64,000 nucleotides of DNA, from contig NZ_VLNY01000002.1 in the NCBI RefSeq assembly GCF_008297975.1, forward strand, positions 124,001 to 188,000. Reading direction: 5' to 3'. The notes beneath the pieces were generated by a model, which ran no database searches, was not told the DNA's origin, and saw nothing but the letters and a program-made list of their open reading frames with translations. The position numbers were made by a program, and so were the translations under genes. The DNA is from Antrihabitans cavernicola (GTDB lineage Bacteria; Actinomycetota; Actinomycetes; Mycobacteriales; Mycobacteriaceae). Of the stretch, positions 17,561 to 27,904 are shown piece after piece (position 1 is the first letter of the stretch; each line of letters starts with the position of its first letter).

Positions 17561-18270
17561 TGTGTCGACACCTCGGCTACATCGGTCCCGCCGTGCCGGT
17601 GCGCGAACCGCTGACGCGCGGCGACCATTCGCTGCGCACGCAATCGTGGGCGCCCAACGAGATGCGCGGTGGCGGCACCATCAACGCGGACGGCTTCGGA
17701 GTTGCCTGGTGGCGCGACGGTGCGGCGTCGCGGTATCGCAATCCGATGCCCATCTGGTCGGACCCCGCTGTGGACGAGGTGTTGCCGCAGCTTCGATCGA
17801 CGGCGGTGGTGGCCGCTGTGCGGTCCGCTACGGCGGGCATGCCGGTGTCGCGCGAGGCGTGCGCTCCCTTCGTCGACGGCGCGTGGGCGTTCAGCCACAA
17901 CGGCGTCGTACAGAACTGGCGAACAACGCTGGCGGCGGCGCACTCGCTGGAGTTGGAGGCGCCGACCGACTCCGCGGCCTTGTGGCTCCTGCTGCGCGAT
18001 TCGCTCGCCACGGCCGAACCCGCGGCCGCGATACGAGCAGTAGTGAACACGGTGCTGGCCGTCGCACCCGATGCTCGGTTGAATCTGCTGCTTTCCAACG
18101 GCGAGATGCTTTGGGCGACAACCTGTTACCACTCGTTGTCGGTTTTGGTCGACGACGCAAGCGTGACCGTCGCATCGGAACCGGTGGACGACAATTCTGA
18201 TTGGCAAAGCATTCCCGATCGCAGTGTCGTGATCGCGGAACCCGGCAACCTGGCGATCGAATCTCTCTGA
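17560..18270 (+). CDS. egtC: Ergothioneine biosynthesis amidohydrolase EgtC
   Basis: The ATG at 17560 shares one base with the egtB stop and gives 236 residues. The second residue is Cys (MCRHLGYIGP), the N-terminal nucleophile of class II glutamine amidotransferases, followed by NADGFGVAWW and AFSHNGVVQNW. EgtC removes the glutamate from gamma-glutamyl-hercynylcysteine sulfoxide after EgtB acts. The long open frame upstream in the same phase is the shadow of egtB. It is 14 bases before egtD. Confidence 0.94.
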   Translation: MCRHLGYIGPAVPVREPLTRGDHSLRTQSWAPNEMRGGGTINADGFGVAWWRDGAASRYRNPMPIWSDPAVDEVLPQLRSTAVVAAVRSATAGMPVSREACAPFVDGAWAFSHNGVVQNWRTTLAAAHSLELEAPTDSAALWLLLRDSLATAEPAAAIRAVVNTVLAVAPDARLNLLLSNGEMLWATTCYHSLSVLVDDASVTVASEPVDDNSDWQSIPDRSVVIAEPGNLAIESL

Positions 18271-18284
18271 CCTGGAGGACAGAC

Positions 18285-19253
18285 ATGACTGCCCCTACTC
18301 TCGAAGTTCACCTGTCCGATGCGCAGATGACCGAAGCGTTGCGTTGGGATGCGCGCGCCGGGTTGACAGCATCACCGAAGTGGCTGCCGCCCAAGTGGTT
18401 CTACGACGCTCGCGGCAGTGAGCTGTTCGAGCAGATCACCGAACTGCCGGAGTACTACCCGACGCGCACCGAGCGGGAACTGTTGCGGGCCAACGCCGCA
18501 GACATCGCGTCGTCGAGCGGTGCCGAGATTCTGGTCGAGCTCGGTTCGGGATCGTCGGAGAAGACGCGGCTGCTGCTGAATGCGCTCACCGAGCACGGGA
18601 CGCTCGAACAGTATGTGCCGCAGGATGTATCGGCGACCGCACTGCAAGGCGCCGCCGATCAGATCAGCGCGGATTTCCCCTCGCTTCGCGTGCACGGCGT
18701 CGTCAGCGACTTCACCGACACATTGCACAATCTGCCGTCCGGTGGCCGACGGATGATCGCGTTCCTCGGTGGCACGCTCGGCAATCTGATCCCGGCAGAG
18801 CGTAAGGAGTTCCTCGACAGCGTGTATGCGGTGCTGGAGCCGGGCGAGCAGCTGCTGCTCGGTGTCGGGCTGGTGATCGAACCCGACGTGCTGGTTCCGG
18901 CGTACGACGACAAGCAAGGCGTCACAGCCGAATTCAACCGCAACGTCCTGTCCGTTCTCAACGATCGCTTGGACGCAGATTTCGTTCCAGAACGGTTTCG
19001 TCATGTCGCGCTGTGGGACTCGGACAACGAGTGGATCGAGATGCGCTTGGAGGCGGAATCCGACATGACAGTTCACATCCGCGATCTGGATCTGACCGTG
19101 GAGTTCGCGCGCCACGAGCAACTACGCACCGAGATTTCCGCCAAGTTCCGTATCGACGGAATCGAGCACGAGCTTGCGGCCAGTGGCTTCGGGACGCAGA
19201 AGATCTGGACCGACACCGACGACAGGTTCGCGTTGGTGCTCGCGCAGCGCTAG
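18285..19253 (+). CDS. egtD: Histidine N-alpha-methyltransferase EgtD
   Basis: The ATG at 18285 follows TGGAGGAC and gives 322 residues, close to the 321 of the mycobacterial enzyme. Characteristic pieces are [28 protein letters not shown], the SAM loop [16 protein letters not shown], and [10 protein letters not shown]. EgtD trimethylates histidine to hercynine with three SAM, the committed step of ergothioneine synthesis. It ends the egt run and is convergent with the DUF2461 gene 16 bases away. Confidence 0.95.
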   Translation: [322 protein letters not shown]

Positions 19254-19269
19254 CTACTCGATGACCGCC

Positions 19270-19896
19270 CTACTTGATGACGGCGGAAACCCATTCGACC
19301 AAGGGGCGCATGGCTTCCCATGACTTACGAACTTCTTTGAGCGTGCGCGTCGAGTCCAGCCACTTCGGTGACGGGTAGGCCTTGCCCGCCGTCAACGACT
19401 TGTGGCGCAACAGATCGATCCGTGGATGGTCGGCATCGAATCCGCGGGGTTTGGTCTTGAGTTGCTCACCGCCGATGGTGTAGCCGGCGGCTTCCAGTTC
19501 GTCGATCAGCGCGATGAGTTCGGCACCGCGAACGTCGTGGTCCACCGCCGCTCGAAACCGCGCGACCTGTTCGGTCTCGGAGTGGTGGAAGCCACCCCCG
19601 ACGTAGAGGCCCGCGGCATCGATCTGCAGGTAGTAGCCGAGACCGGGCGCGGTGCCGACGAACGCGCCCTGTGCGGTCTTGTACGGCGTCTTGTCCTTCG
19701 CGAACCGCACATCGCGGTACGGCCGAAAGATCTTCGCGGCACCGAAGTCCGGTTCGAGCGCTGCCATCAACGCCTCGATCGGCGCGCGAACGGACTCGTC
19801 GTAGACGTGCTTGTGCGCCGTCCAGAAGGCCTTGCTGTTGTCAGCAGCGAGGTCTTCGTAGAAGTCGAGTGCAGCGATCGGTATCCCGGTGAACAC
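19270..19896 (-). CDS. DUF2461 (TIGR02453-type) protein
   Basis: A 208-residue protein with a GTG start. It carries the DUF2461 pattern: ALDFYEDLAADNSKAFWTAHK, FRPYRDVRFAKDKTPYKT, GYYLQID--GLYVGGG, and the C-terminal LR-KSL. The family is widespread, soluble and uncharacterised; the conserved Arg/Lys/Tyr residues suggest a binding pocket. It lies between egtD and prs with 18 bases before prs, so it may be transcribed with glmU-prs. Confidence 0.8.
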   Translation of the reverse strand: MFTGIPIAALDFYEDLAADNSKAFWTAHKHVYDESVRAPIEALMAALEPDFGAAKIFRPYRDVRFAKDKTPYKTAQGAFVGTAPGLGYYLQIDAAGLYVGGGFHHSETEQVARFRAAVDHDVRGAELIALIDELEAAGYTIGGEQLKTKPRGFDADHPRIDLLRHKSLTAGKAYPSPKWLDSTRTLKEVRKSWEAMRPLVEWVSAVIK

Positions 19897-19914
19897 GACG
19901 GGCCGCCGAACGGC

Positions 19915-20898
19915 CTACGCGCTGCCGTTGAAGAGGCTGGTGACCGAGCCGTTCTCGAAGACCTCACGAATGGTGCGAGCCAGGAGCGGGGCGATCGACA
20001 GGACGGTCAGCTGGTCGAACTTCTTGTCTTCGCTGATCGGCAAGGTGTTGGTGACGATGACTTCCTTGGCGCCGCAGTTCGCGAGCCGCTCGGCCGCCGG
20101 ATCGCTGAGCACACCGTGGGTCGCTGCGATGACGACGTCGCCCGCGCCTGCCTCCTTGAGCACCTTCACGGCGCCTGCGATGGTGCCGCCGGTGTCGATC
20201 ATGTCGTCGATCAGGATGCAGGTACGGCCCTCGACCTCACCGACGACGCGGTTGGACTTGACCTGGTTGGGCACCAGCGGATCACGGGTCTTGTGAATGA
20301 ACGCCAGCGGCGCACCACCGAGGGAGTCGGCCCACTTCTCCGCGACGCGCACACGGCCGGAGTCGGGGGAGACCACCGAGATGTGGTCGAGGTTGTAACC
20401 GGCGCGAATGTGCTCGGCCAGCTGGGTGTGCGCGTGCATATGATCGACCGGGCCGTCGAAGAAGCCCTGGATCTGGTCGGTGTGCAGGTCGACGGTGATG
20501 ATGCGATCGGCACCCGCGGTCTTGAGCAGATCGGCGATCAAGCGGGCCGAGATGGGCTCGCGACCGCGATGCTTCTTGTCCTGGCGGGCGTACGGGTAGA
20601 AGGGCAGCACTGCGGTGATGCGCTTCGCCGATCCGCGCTTGAGCGCGTCGATCATGATCAGCTGTTCCATCACCCAGGTGTTCAGCGGTGCGGGGTGGCT
20701 CTGCAGAACGAAGGCGTCCGATCCGCGCACCGACTGCTCGAACCGGACGAAGATCTCGCCGTTGGCGAAGTCGCGTGCGGTCTGCGGCGTAACCGTGACG
20801 TCGAGCTCTTTGGCGACCTGTTCGGCGAGCTCAGGATGTGCGCGGCCCGAAAACAGCATCAGGCTCTTCTGGTTGTCGACCGAGAACGTCGAGGTCAC
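19915..20898 (-). CDS. prs: Ribose-phosphate pyrophosphokinase
   Basis: A 327-residue PRPP synthase. ATP-binding region [18 protein letters not shown], the [11 protein letters not shown] metal/ribose loop, the flexible-loop HKTRDP, and the PRPP-binding [11 protein letters not shown] are all present. It makes PRPP from ribose 5-phosphate and ATP for nucleotide, His, Trp and arabinan (decaprenyl-phospho-arabinose) synthesis. The GTG start overlaps the glmU stop as GTGA, so glmU and prs are coupled, as in many actinobacteria. Confidence 0.96.
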   Translation of the reverse strand: MTSTFSVDNQKSLMLFSGRAHPELAEQVAKELDVTVTPQTARDFANGEIFVRFEQSVRGSDAFVLQSHPAPLNTWVMEQLIMIDALKRGSAKRITAVLPFYPYARQDKKHRGREPISARLIADLLKTAGADRIITVDLHTDQIQGFFDGPVDHMHAHTQLAEHIRAGYNLDHISVVSPDSGRVRVAEKWADSLGGAPLAFIHKTRDPLVPNQVKSNRVVGEVEGRTCILIDDMIDTGGTIAGAVKVLKEAGAGDVVIAATHGVLSDPAAERLANCGAKEVIVTNTLPISEDKKFDQLTVLSIAPLLARTIREVFENGSVTSLFNGSA

Positions 20899-22373
20899 TG
20901 GTTTTCGCCATCCTTATTCTGTGGGACTTGTTGTTCTTCCAGGGCTCGAGATGCTGCCCGAGCTTCCGGTGTTCCGGGCCGCTTCCGTGCAACCCAGCCT
21001 TCAATATTGCGCTGCGCCACCCCGTTGACCGCAAGTGCCCCCGGTGGAACGTTGCGGCGGATCACGGTGCCCGCTCCGCTGTACGCGCCGTCGCCTACCT
21101 GAACGGGAGCGACGAACATGTTGTCGCTTCCCGTCTTCACGTGCGAGCCGATCACCGTGCGGTTCTTGGAGACGCCGTCGTAGTTGACGAACACGCTCGA
21201 CGCACCGATGTTGGTGTGCTCGCCGATGGTGGCGTCGCCCACGTACGTCAGGTGCGGAACCTTCGAGTAGGCGCCGATCTGCGCGTTCTTGGTCTCGACG
21301 AAGGCGCCGAGCTTGCCGGAGTTGCCGACCGAACTGCCCGGGCGTAGGTACGCGAACGGTCCGATGTTGGCCTTCGGTCCGATCGTCGACGCCTCGCCGT
21401 GCGTGCGAATCACCGACGCGCCGTCGCCGATCGTCATGTCGGTCAAGGTGCTGTCGGGGCCGACGTGTGCGTCCTCGCCGATCTCGGTGGCCCCGAGTAG
21501 CTGCACGCCAGGAAGCAGCGTCGTATCCCGGCCGATCTTCACGTTCACATCGATCCACGTCGTTGTCGGATCGATGATCGTCACACCCGCACGCATATGG
21601 CGTTCGACGATGTAGCCGTTGAGAGCGCGAGCGGCCTCGGCCAGCTGCACCCTGTCGTTGACGCCGGTCACCTTGGCCGGATCGGCGATCTGCGCGCCGT
21701 AGACGTGTTGACCCGACTCACGCGCCAGCTTCAGCACATCGGTCAAATACAGCTCGTGCTGTGCGTTCGCGGTGCTGAGCCGTCCGATCGCATCGCGCAG
21801 TGCCGCGGCGTCGAACACGTACACACCCGAGTTCACCTCGGTGACCGCGGCCTGCGCAGGCGTCGCGTCGGCGTGCTCGACGATCTCCGTCACCTCGCCC
21901 GCAGCATCGCGAATGATCCGCCCGTAGCCGTTCGGATCGTCGGGAACGAAAGTCAGGACGGTGACGGCAGCGCGCTCTGCGTAGCTGCGATGCTCGTCGA
22001 GCAGAGCGCCGAGGGTGTGGCTGTCGAGTAGTGGAACGTCGGCTGCGGTGACGACGACGTCGCCTTCGTAGTCGTTCGGGAGGACGGTGAGCGCGCACTG
22101 CACGGCATGGCCGGTGCCCAGCTGCTCTTCCTGAACAGCTGTCTTGATATCGCGTTGCAAATGCTCGCCCACCTCGGCGACCGCAGCTCCGACGCGCTCG
22201 CGGTCGTGTCCGATGACGGCGATCAGCTGGTTCGGGGCGATGTCGTGTGCGGCGTGCAGGGCGTGTTCGAGCATCGTGCGACCACCGAGAGAATGCAGCA
22301 CCTTGGGTGTCTTCGATCGCATTCGAGTCCCGGCACCCGCAGCCAGTACTACGACGGCGGTCTGCTGTGGCAT
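20895..22373 (-). CDS. glmU: Bifunctional GlmU: glucosamine-1-P acetyltransferase / UDP-GlcNAc pyrophosphorylase
   Basis: The ATG at 22373, preceded by GGGAG, starts [18 protein letters not shown] and gives 492 residues. The N-terminal uridylyltransferase domain has [18 protein letters not shown]; the C-terminal left-handed beta-helix acetyltransferase runs from about residue 260 (repeats such as [18 protein letters not shown], and VETKNAQIG). It makes UDP-GlcNAc for peptidoglycan and other glycans. The tail ([12 protein letters not shown]...) is longer than in E. coli, as is usual in actinobacteria. Confidence 0.96.
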   Translation of the reverse strand: MPQQTAVVVLAAGAGTRMRSKTPKVLHSLGGRTMLEHALHAAHDIAPNQLIAVIGHDRERVGAAVAEVGEHLQRDIKTAVQEEQLGTGHAVQCALTVLPNDYEGDVVVTAADVPLLDSHTLGALLDEHRSYAERAAVTVLTFVPDDPNGYGRIIRDAAGEVTEIVEHADATPAQAAVTEVNSGVYVFDAAALRDAIGRLSTANAQHELYLTDVLKLARESGQHVYGAQIADPAKVTGVNDRVQLAEAARALNGYIVERHMRAGVTIIDPTTTWIDVNVKIGRDTTLLPGVQLLGATEIGEDAHVGPDSTLTDMTIGDGASVIRTHGEASTIGPKANIGPFAYLRPGSSVGNSGKLGAFVETKNAQIGAYSKVPHLTYVGDATIGEHTNIGASSVFVNYDGVSKNRTVIGSHVKTGSDNMFVAPVQVGDGAYSGAGTVIRRNVPPGALAVNGVAQRNIEGWVARKRPGTPEARAASRALEEQQVPQNKDGENQ

Positions 22374-22434
22374 GAAGCTCCCTCGACTGGACGCTAGGAC
22401 TGCTGTCGGCAACATGGTTGCCAGACAAGTCTCG

Positions 22435-22505
22435 CTCCGCCGCCAGGACTCGAACCTGAACTATCTGAACCAAAATCAGAGGTGCTGCCATTACACCACG
22501 GCGGA
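22435..22505 (-). tRNA. tRNA-Gln (anticodon UUG)
   Basis: On the minus strand a full cloverleaf can be folded: 7-bp acceptor stem TCCGCCG/CGGCGGA, anticodon stem TCTGA/TCAGA enclosing loop TTTTGGT with anticodon TTG, and a T-arm with GTTCGAGTC. The discriminator base is G and CCA is not encoded. UUG reads glutamine codons CAA and CAG. It lies 61 bases upstream of glmU on the same strand. No integrase or duplicated 3' end is seen beside it. Confidence 0.93.
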
Positions 22506-22654
22506 TCGCAGACCGGCGGACCGCTCGACTGTAGTGCGCTGTGCAGCAAAGCGGCTAATCACCGGGCTATAGCGATGACGATCCTCGCACGCCGACGCTC
22601 CGTACGTCGAACCGATGCGGTAATTCCTACGTACCGGTAGCTAGGGTTGTCGAC

Positions 22655-22675
22655 GGACACAATATCCTTGTGTCC
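22655..22675. promoter_or_regulatory. Perfect palindrome upstream of TetR gene
   Basis: GGACACAA at 22655-22662 is perfectly complementary to TTGTGTCC at 22668-22675 around a 5-base AT-rich spacer (TATCC). The 21-base element is centred 57 bases before the GTG start of the TetR gene, a usual place for an autoregulatory TetR operator, and overlaps where a -10 region might lie. Confidence 0.5.
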
Positions 22676-22721
22676 CGCGAAGGGACGGTACCGATGATCG
22701 GGGCGAGCAGGGGAGTTGCCG

Positions 22722-23369
22722 GTGTCGCGACCCACTGATCCCGCTCGCCCGCCGGAACGGGCCCACCGCACCCGAATGACCGGCACCCAGCGCCGCAGCC
22801 AACTGATCGAGATCGCTCGATCGCTGTTCGCCGACCGTGGTTACGACGCAACGTCGGTCGAAGAGATCGCGCAACGCGCCCAAGTGTCCAAACCGGTTGT
22901 CTACGAACATTTCGGTGGCAAAGAAGGTTTGTATGCCGTCGTGGTCGATCGCGAAATGTCCACGCTGCTCGAGATGATCACGTCGTCGCTCACGCAGAAC
23001 CGGTCCCGAGTACGGGTGGAACGGGTTGCCTTGGCGTTGCTGACCTATGTCGAGGATCGCACCGACGGCTTCAAAATCTTGGTTCGTGACCAACGGCTCG
23101 CAGCCGAGGACGGCACGTATTCGAGTCTGCTCAACGATGCAATTCGCCAGGTAGGGCATATTCTTGCCGGTGACTTCTCGCGTCGCGGACTCGATCCAGC
23201 GCTCGCACCGCTGTACGCTCAAGCGCTTGTCGGAATGGTGTCGACCACCGCGACATGGTGGTTGGACGAACGCACTTTGCCGAAAGAAGTTGTCGCCGCA
23301 CACCTGGTCAATTTGTGTTGGAACGGGTTGACCAATTTGGAGTCCGAACCACGGCTCGGTTCCGAATGA
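22722..23369 (+). CDS. TetR-family regulator upstream of mfd (Rv1019-like)
   Basis: The GTG at 22722 follows GGGGAG by six bases and gives 215 residues; the ATG at 22776 is an alternative. The helix-turn-helix region is ATSVEEIAQRAQVSKPVVYEHFGGKEGLYA, and the C-terminal domain contains FKILVRDQR and ALVGMVSTTATWWLD. By position (glmU on one side, mfd on the other) it corresponds to M. tuberculosis Rv1019. Its ligand is unknown. A perfect palindrome lies upstream. Confidence 0.88.
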   Translation: MSRPTDPARPPERAHRTRMTGTQRRSQLIEIARSLFADRGYDATSVEEIAQRAQVSKPVVYEHFGGKEGLYAVVVDREMSTLLEMITSSLTQNRSRVRVERVALALLTYVEDRTDGFKILVRDQRLAAEDGTYSSLLNDAIRQVGHILAGDFSRRGLDPALAPLYAQALVGMVSTTATWWLDERTLPKEVVAAHLVNLCWNGLTNLESEPRLGSE

Positions 23370-23435
23370 AAATCTAGATGTATACAGTGCTAAACCTGTC
23401 GGTCCACGCAAACGGTAAAGGAGAGCTTCGAACTG

Positions 23436-23534
23436 ATGCGAGAACGCACGGGCTCCATACATACCGGTGGTACGGTTCACCCAACCTTTGTGTGCACTTC
23501 GGTACCTGGACGGCGAGGCGGAGCTGATGGCTAG
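23436..23534 (+). CDS. Possible 32-residue leader ORF before the ScbR-like gene
   Basis: An ATG at 23436 is preceded, with ten bases between, by the strong ribosome-binding sequence AAAGGAGAG (23417-23425). The frame encodes 32 residues beginning MRERTGSIHTGG and stops at TAG 23532-23534, overlapping the start of the next regulator gene by eight bases. No homology is recognised. The overlap would couple its translation to the regulator. It may be a leader peptide, or the ribosome-binding site may belong to an unrecognised longer form; evidence is limited to the ribosome-binding site and the overlap. Confidence 0.3.
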   Translation: MRERTGSIHTGGTVHPTFVCTSVPGRRGGADG

Positions 23535-24174
23535 GCAAGCACGCGCGGAGATCACCCGCGACTCGGTGCTCGCCGGTGCCGCCGATGTGTTTCTACGGCT
23601 CGGTTACGCGAATGCAAGCCTGAGCGAGATCATCGCGCAATCCAATGTCACCAAGGGTGCGCTGTACTTCCATTTCGGATCGAAAGAAGAATTGGCGCGC
23701 GCCGTTGTCGATCAAGGCAACGAACGTCTGTCCGCGGCGTGCAAGGGATTCTTCGACAGCCGTGTTCCGGCACTCGAAGCGTGCATCGGCATTTCCTACG
23801 TTGTTGCCGACCTGACGGTCAACGATCCGATGGTGGGCGCAATGCTCAAGCTGAACCATCAGATCGGCGACTATCGCGGCACGCAAGGCGACAGCATCGC
23901 GAAGCTGTGGGGCGACACCCATCGCATTCTGGCGGAGCGGGCCATCGAGCAGGGCGACCTGTCACCGGATCTCGATCCCGATGTGGTCGGTCTCCTGTGG
24001 CAGGAGCTGACCGCAGGTGTGCACATCGTCGCGGTCGGTACCGACACCCTAGGACAGATGGCAAGCCGCATGGAGCGCCTCTGGTATTTCCTGCTGCCGT
24101 CGTTGGTGCCCGAGGGCAAGCTGTCCTACTTCCGTGAGTTCGCCGCTCGCAGACTGCAGCGCTACGAGCCCTGA
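23527..24174 (+). CDS. TetR regulator of the gamma-butyrolactone-receptor (ScbR/ArpA) type
   Basis: The ATG at 23527 follows GGCGGAG and gives 215 residues. The N-terminus MARQARAEITRDSVL, the recognition segment SNVTKGALYFHFGSKEELARAV and the length closely follow the ScbR/ArpA autoregulator-receptor group that controls antibiotic production in streptomycetes; the ligand domain includes HQIGDYRGTQ and WQELTAGVHIV. No gamma-butyrolactone synthase (AfsA/ScbA type) is in the window, so it may be an orphan or pseudo-receptor. A dyad TACC-GGT-GGTA at about 23463-23473 is a weak operator candidate. It is transcribed toward mfd. Confidence 0.75.
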   Translation: MARQARAEITRDSVLAGAADVFLRLGYANASLSEIIAQSNVTKGALYFHFGSKEELARAVVDQGNERLSAACKGFFDSRVPALEACIGISYVVADLTVNDPMVGAMLKLNHQIGDYRGTQGDSIAKLWGDTHRILAERAIEQGDLSPDLDPDVVGLLWQELTAGVHIVAVGTDTLGQMASRMERLWYFLLPSLVPEGKLSYFREFAARRLQRYEP

Positions 24175-24244
24175 CAGGGGCGACGGGCACGGTCCGTGCG
24201 GTCACTCATAGAATTGTGGTGAGCCGTCCTTCTGCGGCGGAAAA

Positions 24245-27200
24245 GTGTCGTGCCCGGGGTTCAGGAGCCAGCTGTTGCCTTCCATTCGTCCGCCGATGGC
24301 GGGATTGGCCGCTGTTGCCTGCGCCGACGACTCACTCAGCGGCGTCACCGAGCTGATCGGTCGATCGGGCGTGACACTGGTGGGCCCCAACGCTGTCCGC
24401 CCGTTTCTCGCGTCGACGGTGGCCGCGAAAGCGCCGGTGCTGCTCGTCACGGCGACCGGTCGGGAAGCCGACGACCTCACGGTCGAGCTGAACGAGATCC
24501 TGGGCGCGGGGGTCGCGCAGTTCCCGTCGTGGGAAACGCTTCCGCATGAGCGACTCTCACCGGGTGCCGACACGGTCGGTCGGCGTCTCGAAGTGCTGCG
24601 CCGCTTGGCTCGTCCAGACGATGTGGACTACGGCGAACCGCTCCGGGTGATCGTCAGTACCGTGCGTTCGCTGATGCAGCCGATGGCACCGGGACTTGGC
24701 GACATCGAGCCGATCGCGTTGCGGGTCGGCACCGAACACGACTTCGACGGACTGATCGAGCAACTGGTCGAGTTCGCGTACACCCGCGTGGACATGGTGG
24801 GTAAGCGCGGTGAGTTCGCGGTTCGCGGCGGCATCCTCGACCTGTTCTCACCGACGGCGGATCATCCTGTGCGCGTGGAGTTCTGGGGCGACGAGGTCAC
24901 CGAACTTCGTGCCTTCTCCGTCGCCGACCAGCGGTCGTTGGCTGAGCTCGACATCGACACCGTCATCGCACCACCGTGTCGTGAACTGCTGTTGACCGAC
25001 GAGGTCAAGGATCGTGCAGGCCAACTCGCGCAAGCGAATCAAGCCGATGCCGCGCTCGTCGAGATGCTCGACAAGTTGTCGTCCGGCATTCCTGTCGAGG
25101 GCATGGAGGCGCTGCTTCCCGTCCTGACACCGGTCAAGTTGCAACTACTCACCGAGGTGTTGCCCGCGGGTTCGCATGTGTTGCTCTGTGATCCGGAGAA
25201 GATCCGAACTCGCGCAGCCGACTTGGTGCGAACCGGCCAAGAATTTCTCGAAGCGTCCTGGACGGCGGCGTCGATCGGCGGGGCAGCCCCGATCGATACC
25301 TCCACCATTGCGGGCGCCGATCTCGATCTCGGCGCATCGGCGTACCGGTCGCTGCAGACGGTCCGTGACAGCGCCGAAGCGAACGATCATCCGTGGTGGA
25401 CGATCAGTCCTCTTGCCTCCGGCAGCGACGACGAGGTCGAGTTGGCGGTGCAGCATTCGCCCACCGCGCGTGGCGCCGATGAGGACGTCGCGACGATCTT
25501 CGCGATGTTGCGTGCACACGTGACGACCGGCGGTCGGGCGGCGATCGTCGTTGCGGGTCATGGCACTGCCGAACGCTTTCTCGAACGTCTCCGCGACGCG
25601 GAAGTTCCAGCAGCACAGCTGGATTCAGGTGCCGAGCCGGAGCAAGGCGCGGTCGGTGTGCTGTGCGCGTCGTTGCACGACGGGCTGATTCTGCCCGGTG
25701 CACGACTGGTGATCATCGCCGAAGCCGATCTCACCGGTAATCGCGCGGCGGCCGCAGGCGATGGCAAACGCTTGCCTGCCAAGCGTCGCAATCAAGTCGA
25801 CCCGCTCGCGTTGACGTCGGGTGACATGGTGGTACACGACCAGCACGGCATCGGCAGGTTCGTCGAGATGGTCGAACGCACGATCGGCGGCGCGCGTCGC
25901 GAATATCTGGTGGTGGAATACGCGGCGAGCAAGCGTGGACATCCGGGCGATCGGCTGTTCGTGCCGATGGATTCTCTGGATCAGTTGTCGCGCTACGTCG
26001 GTGGCGAGATGCCGAGCCTGTCCAAGCTCGGGGGATCCGACTGGGCGAACACGAAACGCAAGGCGCGCAAGGCGGTTCGCGAGATCGCAGGCGAGCTGGT
26101 GCAGCTGTATGCGGCACGCCAAGCTGCTCCCGGTCACGCGTTCGCTCCGGACACTCCGTGGCAGAAGGAGATGGAGGACGCGTTCCCGTTCACCGAAACG
26201 ATCGATCAGATGACGGCCATCACCGAAGTGAAGGCGGACATGGAGAAGGCGGTCCCGATGGACCGCGTCATCTGTGGCGACGTCGGCTACGGCAAGACCG
26301 AGATCGCGGTGCGCGCGGCCTTCAAAGCGGTCCAGGACGGCAAGCAGGTAGCCGTGCTGGTGCCGACAACGCTTCTGGCGCAACAGCATCTGCAGACGTT
26401 CACCGAACGGATGGCGGCTTTTCCGATCACGGTTCGCGGATTGTCGCGTTTCACCCACGGCCCGGAATCGAAGGAGACTCTCGACGGACTGGCCGACGGC
26501 ACCGTCGATGTGGTGATCGGCACCCACCGACTGTTGCAGACCGGTGTGCGGTGGAAAGACCTCGGATTGGTAATCGTCGACGAGGAGCAGCGCTTCGGCG
26601 TCGAGCACAAGGAACACATCAAGGCGCTCCGTACCCACGTGGATGTGTTGACGATGTCGGCGACGCCGATTCCGAGAACGCTCGAGATGAGCCTCGCAGG
26701 TATTCGCGAGATGTCGACCATCCTGACGCCGCCGGAGGAGCGCCACCCTGTCCTGACGTATGTGGGCGGATACAACGACAAGCAGGTTGCCGCAGCGATT
26801 CGCCGTGAGCTGCTTCGCGACGGCCAGGTGTTCTACGTACACAACCGCGTCAGCTCGATCGACAAGGCGGCCAAGCGGATTCGCGATCAGGTGCCGGAGG
26901 CGCGGGTCGTCGTCGCACACGGGCAGATGAACGAGGACACGCTGGAAAGCACCGTCGCGGGTTTCTGGGCGCGCGAGTTCGATGTGTTGGTGTGCACCAC
27001 CATCATCGAGACCGGACTCGACATCTCCAACGCCAACACGCTGTTGGTGGAACGTGCCGACACGCTCGGCCTTTCGCAGCTACATCAGCTGCGCGGCCGC
27101 GTCGGGCGAAGCCGTGATCGCGGCTACGCCTACTTCCTCTACCCGCCGGAGAAGCCGCTCACCGAGACCGCCTACGACAGGCTCGCCACCATCTCGCAGA

Positions 27201-27904
27201 ACTCGGACCTCGGTGCTGGTATGGCAGTGGCGATGAAGGACCTCGAAATCCGTGGCGCCGGAAACGTTCTCGGTGCGGAGCAGTCCGGACACGTCGCGGG
27301 CGTCGGGTTCGATCTGTACGTGCGACTGGTCGGTGAGGCGGTCGAGGCGTATCGCGCTGCCGCAGACGGCAAGCCGATCACCACCGACGAAGCTCCTAAG
27401 GAGGTGCGCATCGATCTTCCCGTCGATGCGCACATTCCGCCGGACTACGTGACGAGCGATCGCTTGCGGCTCGAGGCGTATCGAAAGTTGGCATCGGTCA
27501 CCGACGACGACACCATTGCAGCCGTGGTCGACGAGTTGGTCGACCGATACGGTCCGTTGCCCGTGGAGGTCGGCCGACTGGTGTCGGTTGCCAAACTGCG
27601 GCTGCTGTGCCGGGAGTACGGGATCGTCGACGTCGGTGTCGCGGGAACCCAGCTGAAGATCTCGCCGATGGAGCTGCCGGACTCGAAACAGTTGCGGCTC
27701 AAGCGTCTTTACCCGAGTGCGGCCTATCGGGCTACCACGGGCGTCGTGCAGTTGCCGCTGCCGAGGGTCGCGAACGGTGGCATCGGGGCAGACCGGGTAC
27801 GCGATATCGAGTTGCTGCAGTTCGTCGCGGACGTGCTGCTGACCCTCGACGGAAAGGCACCGGGAACGGTCGATGTGAAAGCCGGCGGGGGAGAGCAACG
27901 ATGA
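24245..27904 (+). CDS. mfd: Transcription-repair coupling factor Mfd
   Basis: About 1219 residues from GTG 24245; an ATG at 24296 ([12 protein letters not shown]) is also possible and neither has a clear ribosome-binding site. In order it has a UvrB-like N-terminal module ([22 protein letters not shown]), an RNA-polymerase interaction domain ([14 protein letters not shown] onward), a RecG-like motor with Walker [10 protein letters not shown] (about residue 678) and the DEEQRFGV box (about residue 776), QLRGRVGRS, and the TRCF C-terminal domain. It displaces stalled RNA polymerase and recruits UvrA. The stop overlaps the mazG start. Confidence 0.96.
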   Translation: MSCPGFRSQLLPSIRPPMAGLAAVACADDSLSGVTELIGRSGVTLVGPNAVRPFLASTVAAKAPVLLVTATGREADDLTVELNEILGAGVAQFPSWETLPHERLSPGADTVGRRLEVLRRLARPDDVDYGEPLRVIVSTVRSLMQPMAPGLGDIEPIALRVGTEHDFDGLIEQLVEFAYTRVDMVGKRGEFAVRGGILDLFSPTADHPVRVEFWGDEVTELRAFSVADQRSLAELDIDTVIAPPCRELLLTDEVKDRAGQLAQANQADAALVEMLDKLSSGIPVEGMEALLPVLTPVKLQLLTEVLPAGSHVLLCDPEKIRTRAADLVRTGQEFLEASWTAASIGGAAPIDTSTIAGADLDLGASAYRSLQTVRDSAEANDHPWWTISPLASGSDDEVELAVQHSPTARGADEDVATIFAMLRAHVTTGGRAAIVVAGHGTAERFLERLRDAEVPAAQLDSGAEPEQGAVGVLCASLHDGLILPGARLVIIAEADLTGNRAAAAGDGKRLPAKRRNQVDPLALTSGDMVVHDQHGIGRFVEMVERTIGGARREYLVVEYAASKRGHPGDRLFVPMDSLDQLSRYVGGEMPSLSKLGGSDWANTKRKARKAVREIAGELVQLYAARQAAPGHAFAPDTPWQKEMEDAFPFTETIDQMTAITEVKADMEKAVPMDRVICGDVGYGKTEIAVRAAFKAVQDGKQVAVLVPTTLLAQQHLQTFTERMAAFPITVRGLSRFTHGPESKETLDGLADGTVDVVIGTHRLLQTGVRWKDLGLVIVDEEQRFGVEHKEHIKALRTHVDVLTMSATPIPRTLEMSLAGIREMSTILTPPEERHPVLTYVGGYNDKQVAAAIRRELLRDGQVFYVHNRVSSIDKAAKRIRDQVPEARVVVAHGQMNEDTLESTVAGFWAREFDVLVCTTIIETGLDISNANTLLVERADTLGLSQLHQLRGRVGRSRDRGYAYFLYPPEKPLTETAYDRLATISQNSDLGAGMAVAMKDLEIRGAGNVLGAEQSGHVAGVGFDLYVRLVGEAVEAYRAAADGKPITTDEAPKEVRIDLPVDAHIPPDYVTSDRLRLEAYRKLASVTDDDTIAAVVDELVDRYGPLPVEVGRLVSVAKLRLLCREYGIVDVGVAGTQLKISPMELPDSKQLRLKRLYPSAAYRATTGVVQLPLPRVANGGIGADRVRDIELLQFVADVLLTLDGKAPGTVDVKAGGGEQR

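Noticed and set aside
22435-22721. tRNA-Gln as an integration site for a mobile element
   Set aside because: No integrase, no duplicated tRNA end and normal backbone genes on both sides.
23460-23475. Butyrolactone-receptor operator before the ScbR-like gene
   Set aside because: Only 4-base arms (TACC-GGT-GGTA) are symmetric, too weak to list as a separate site.
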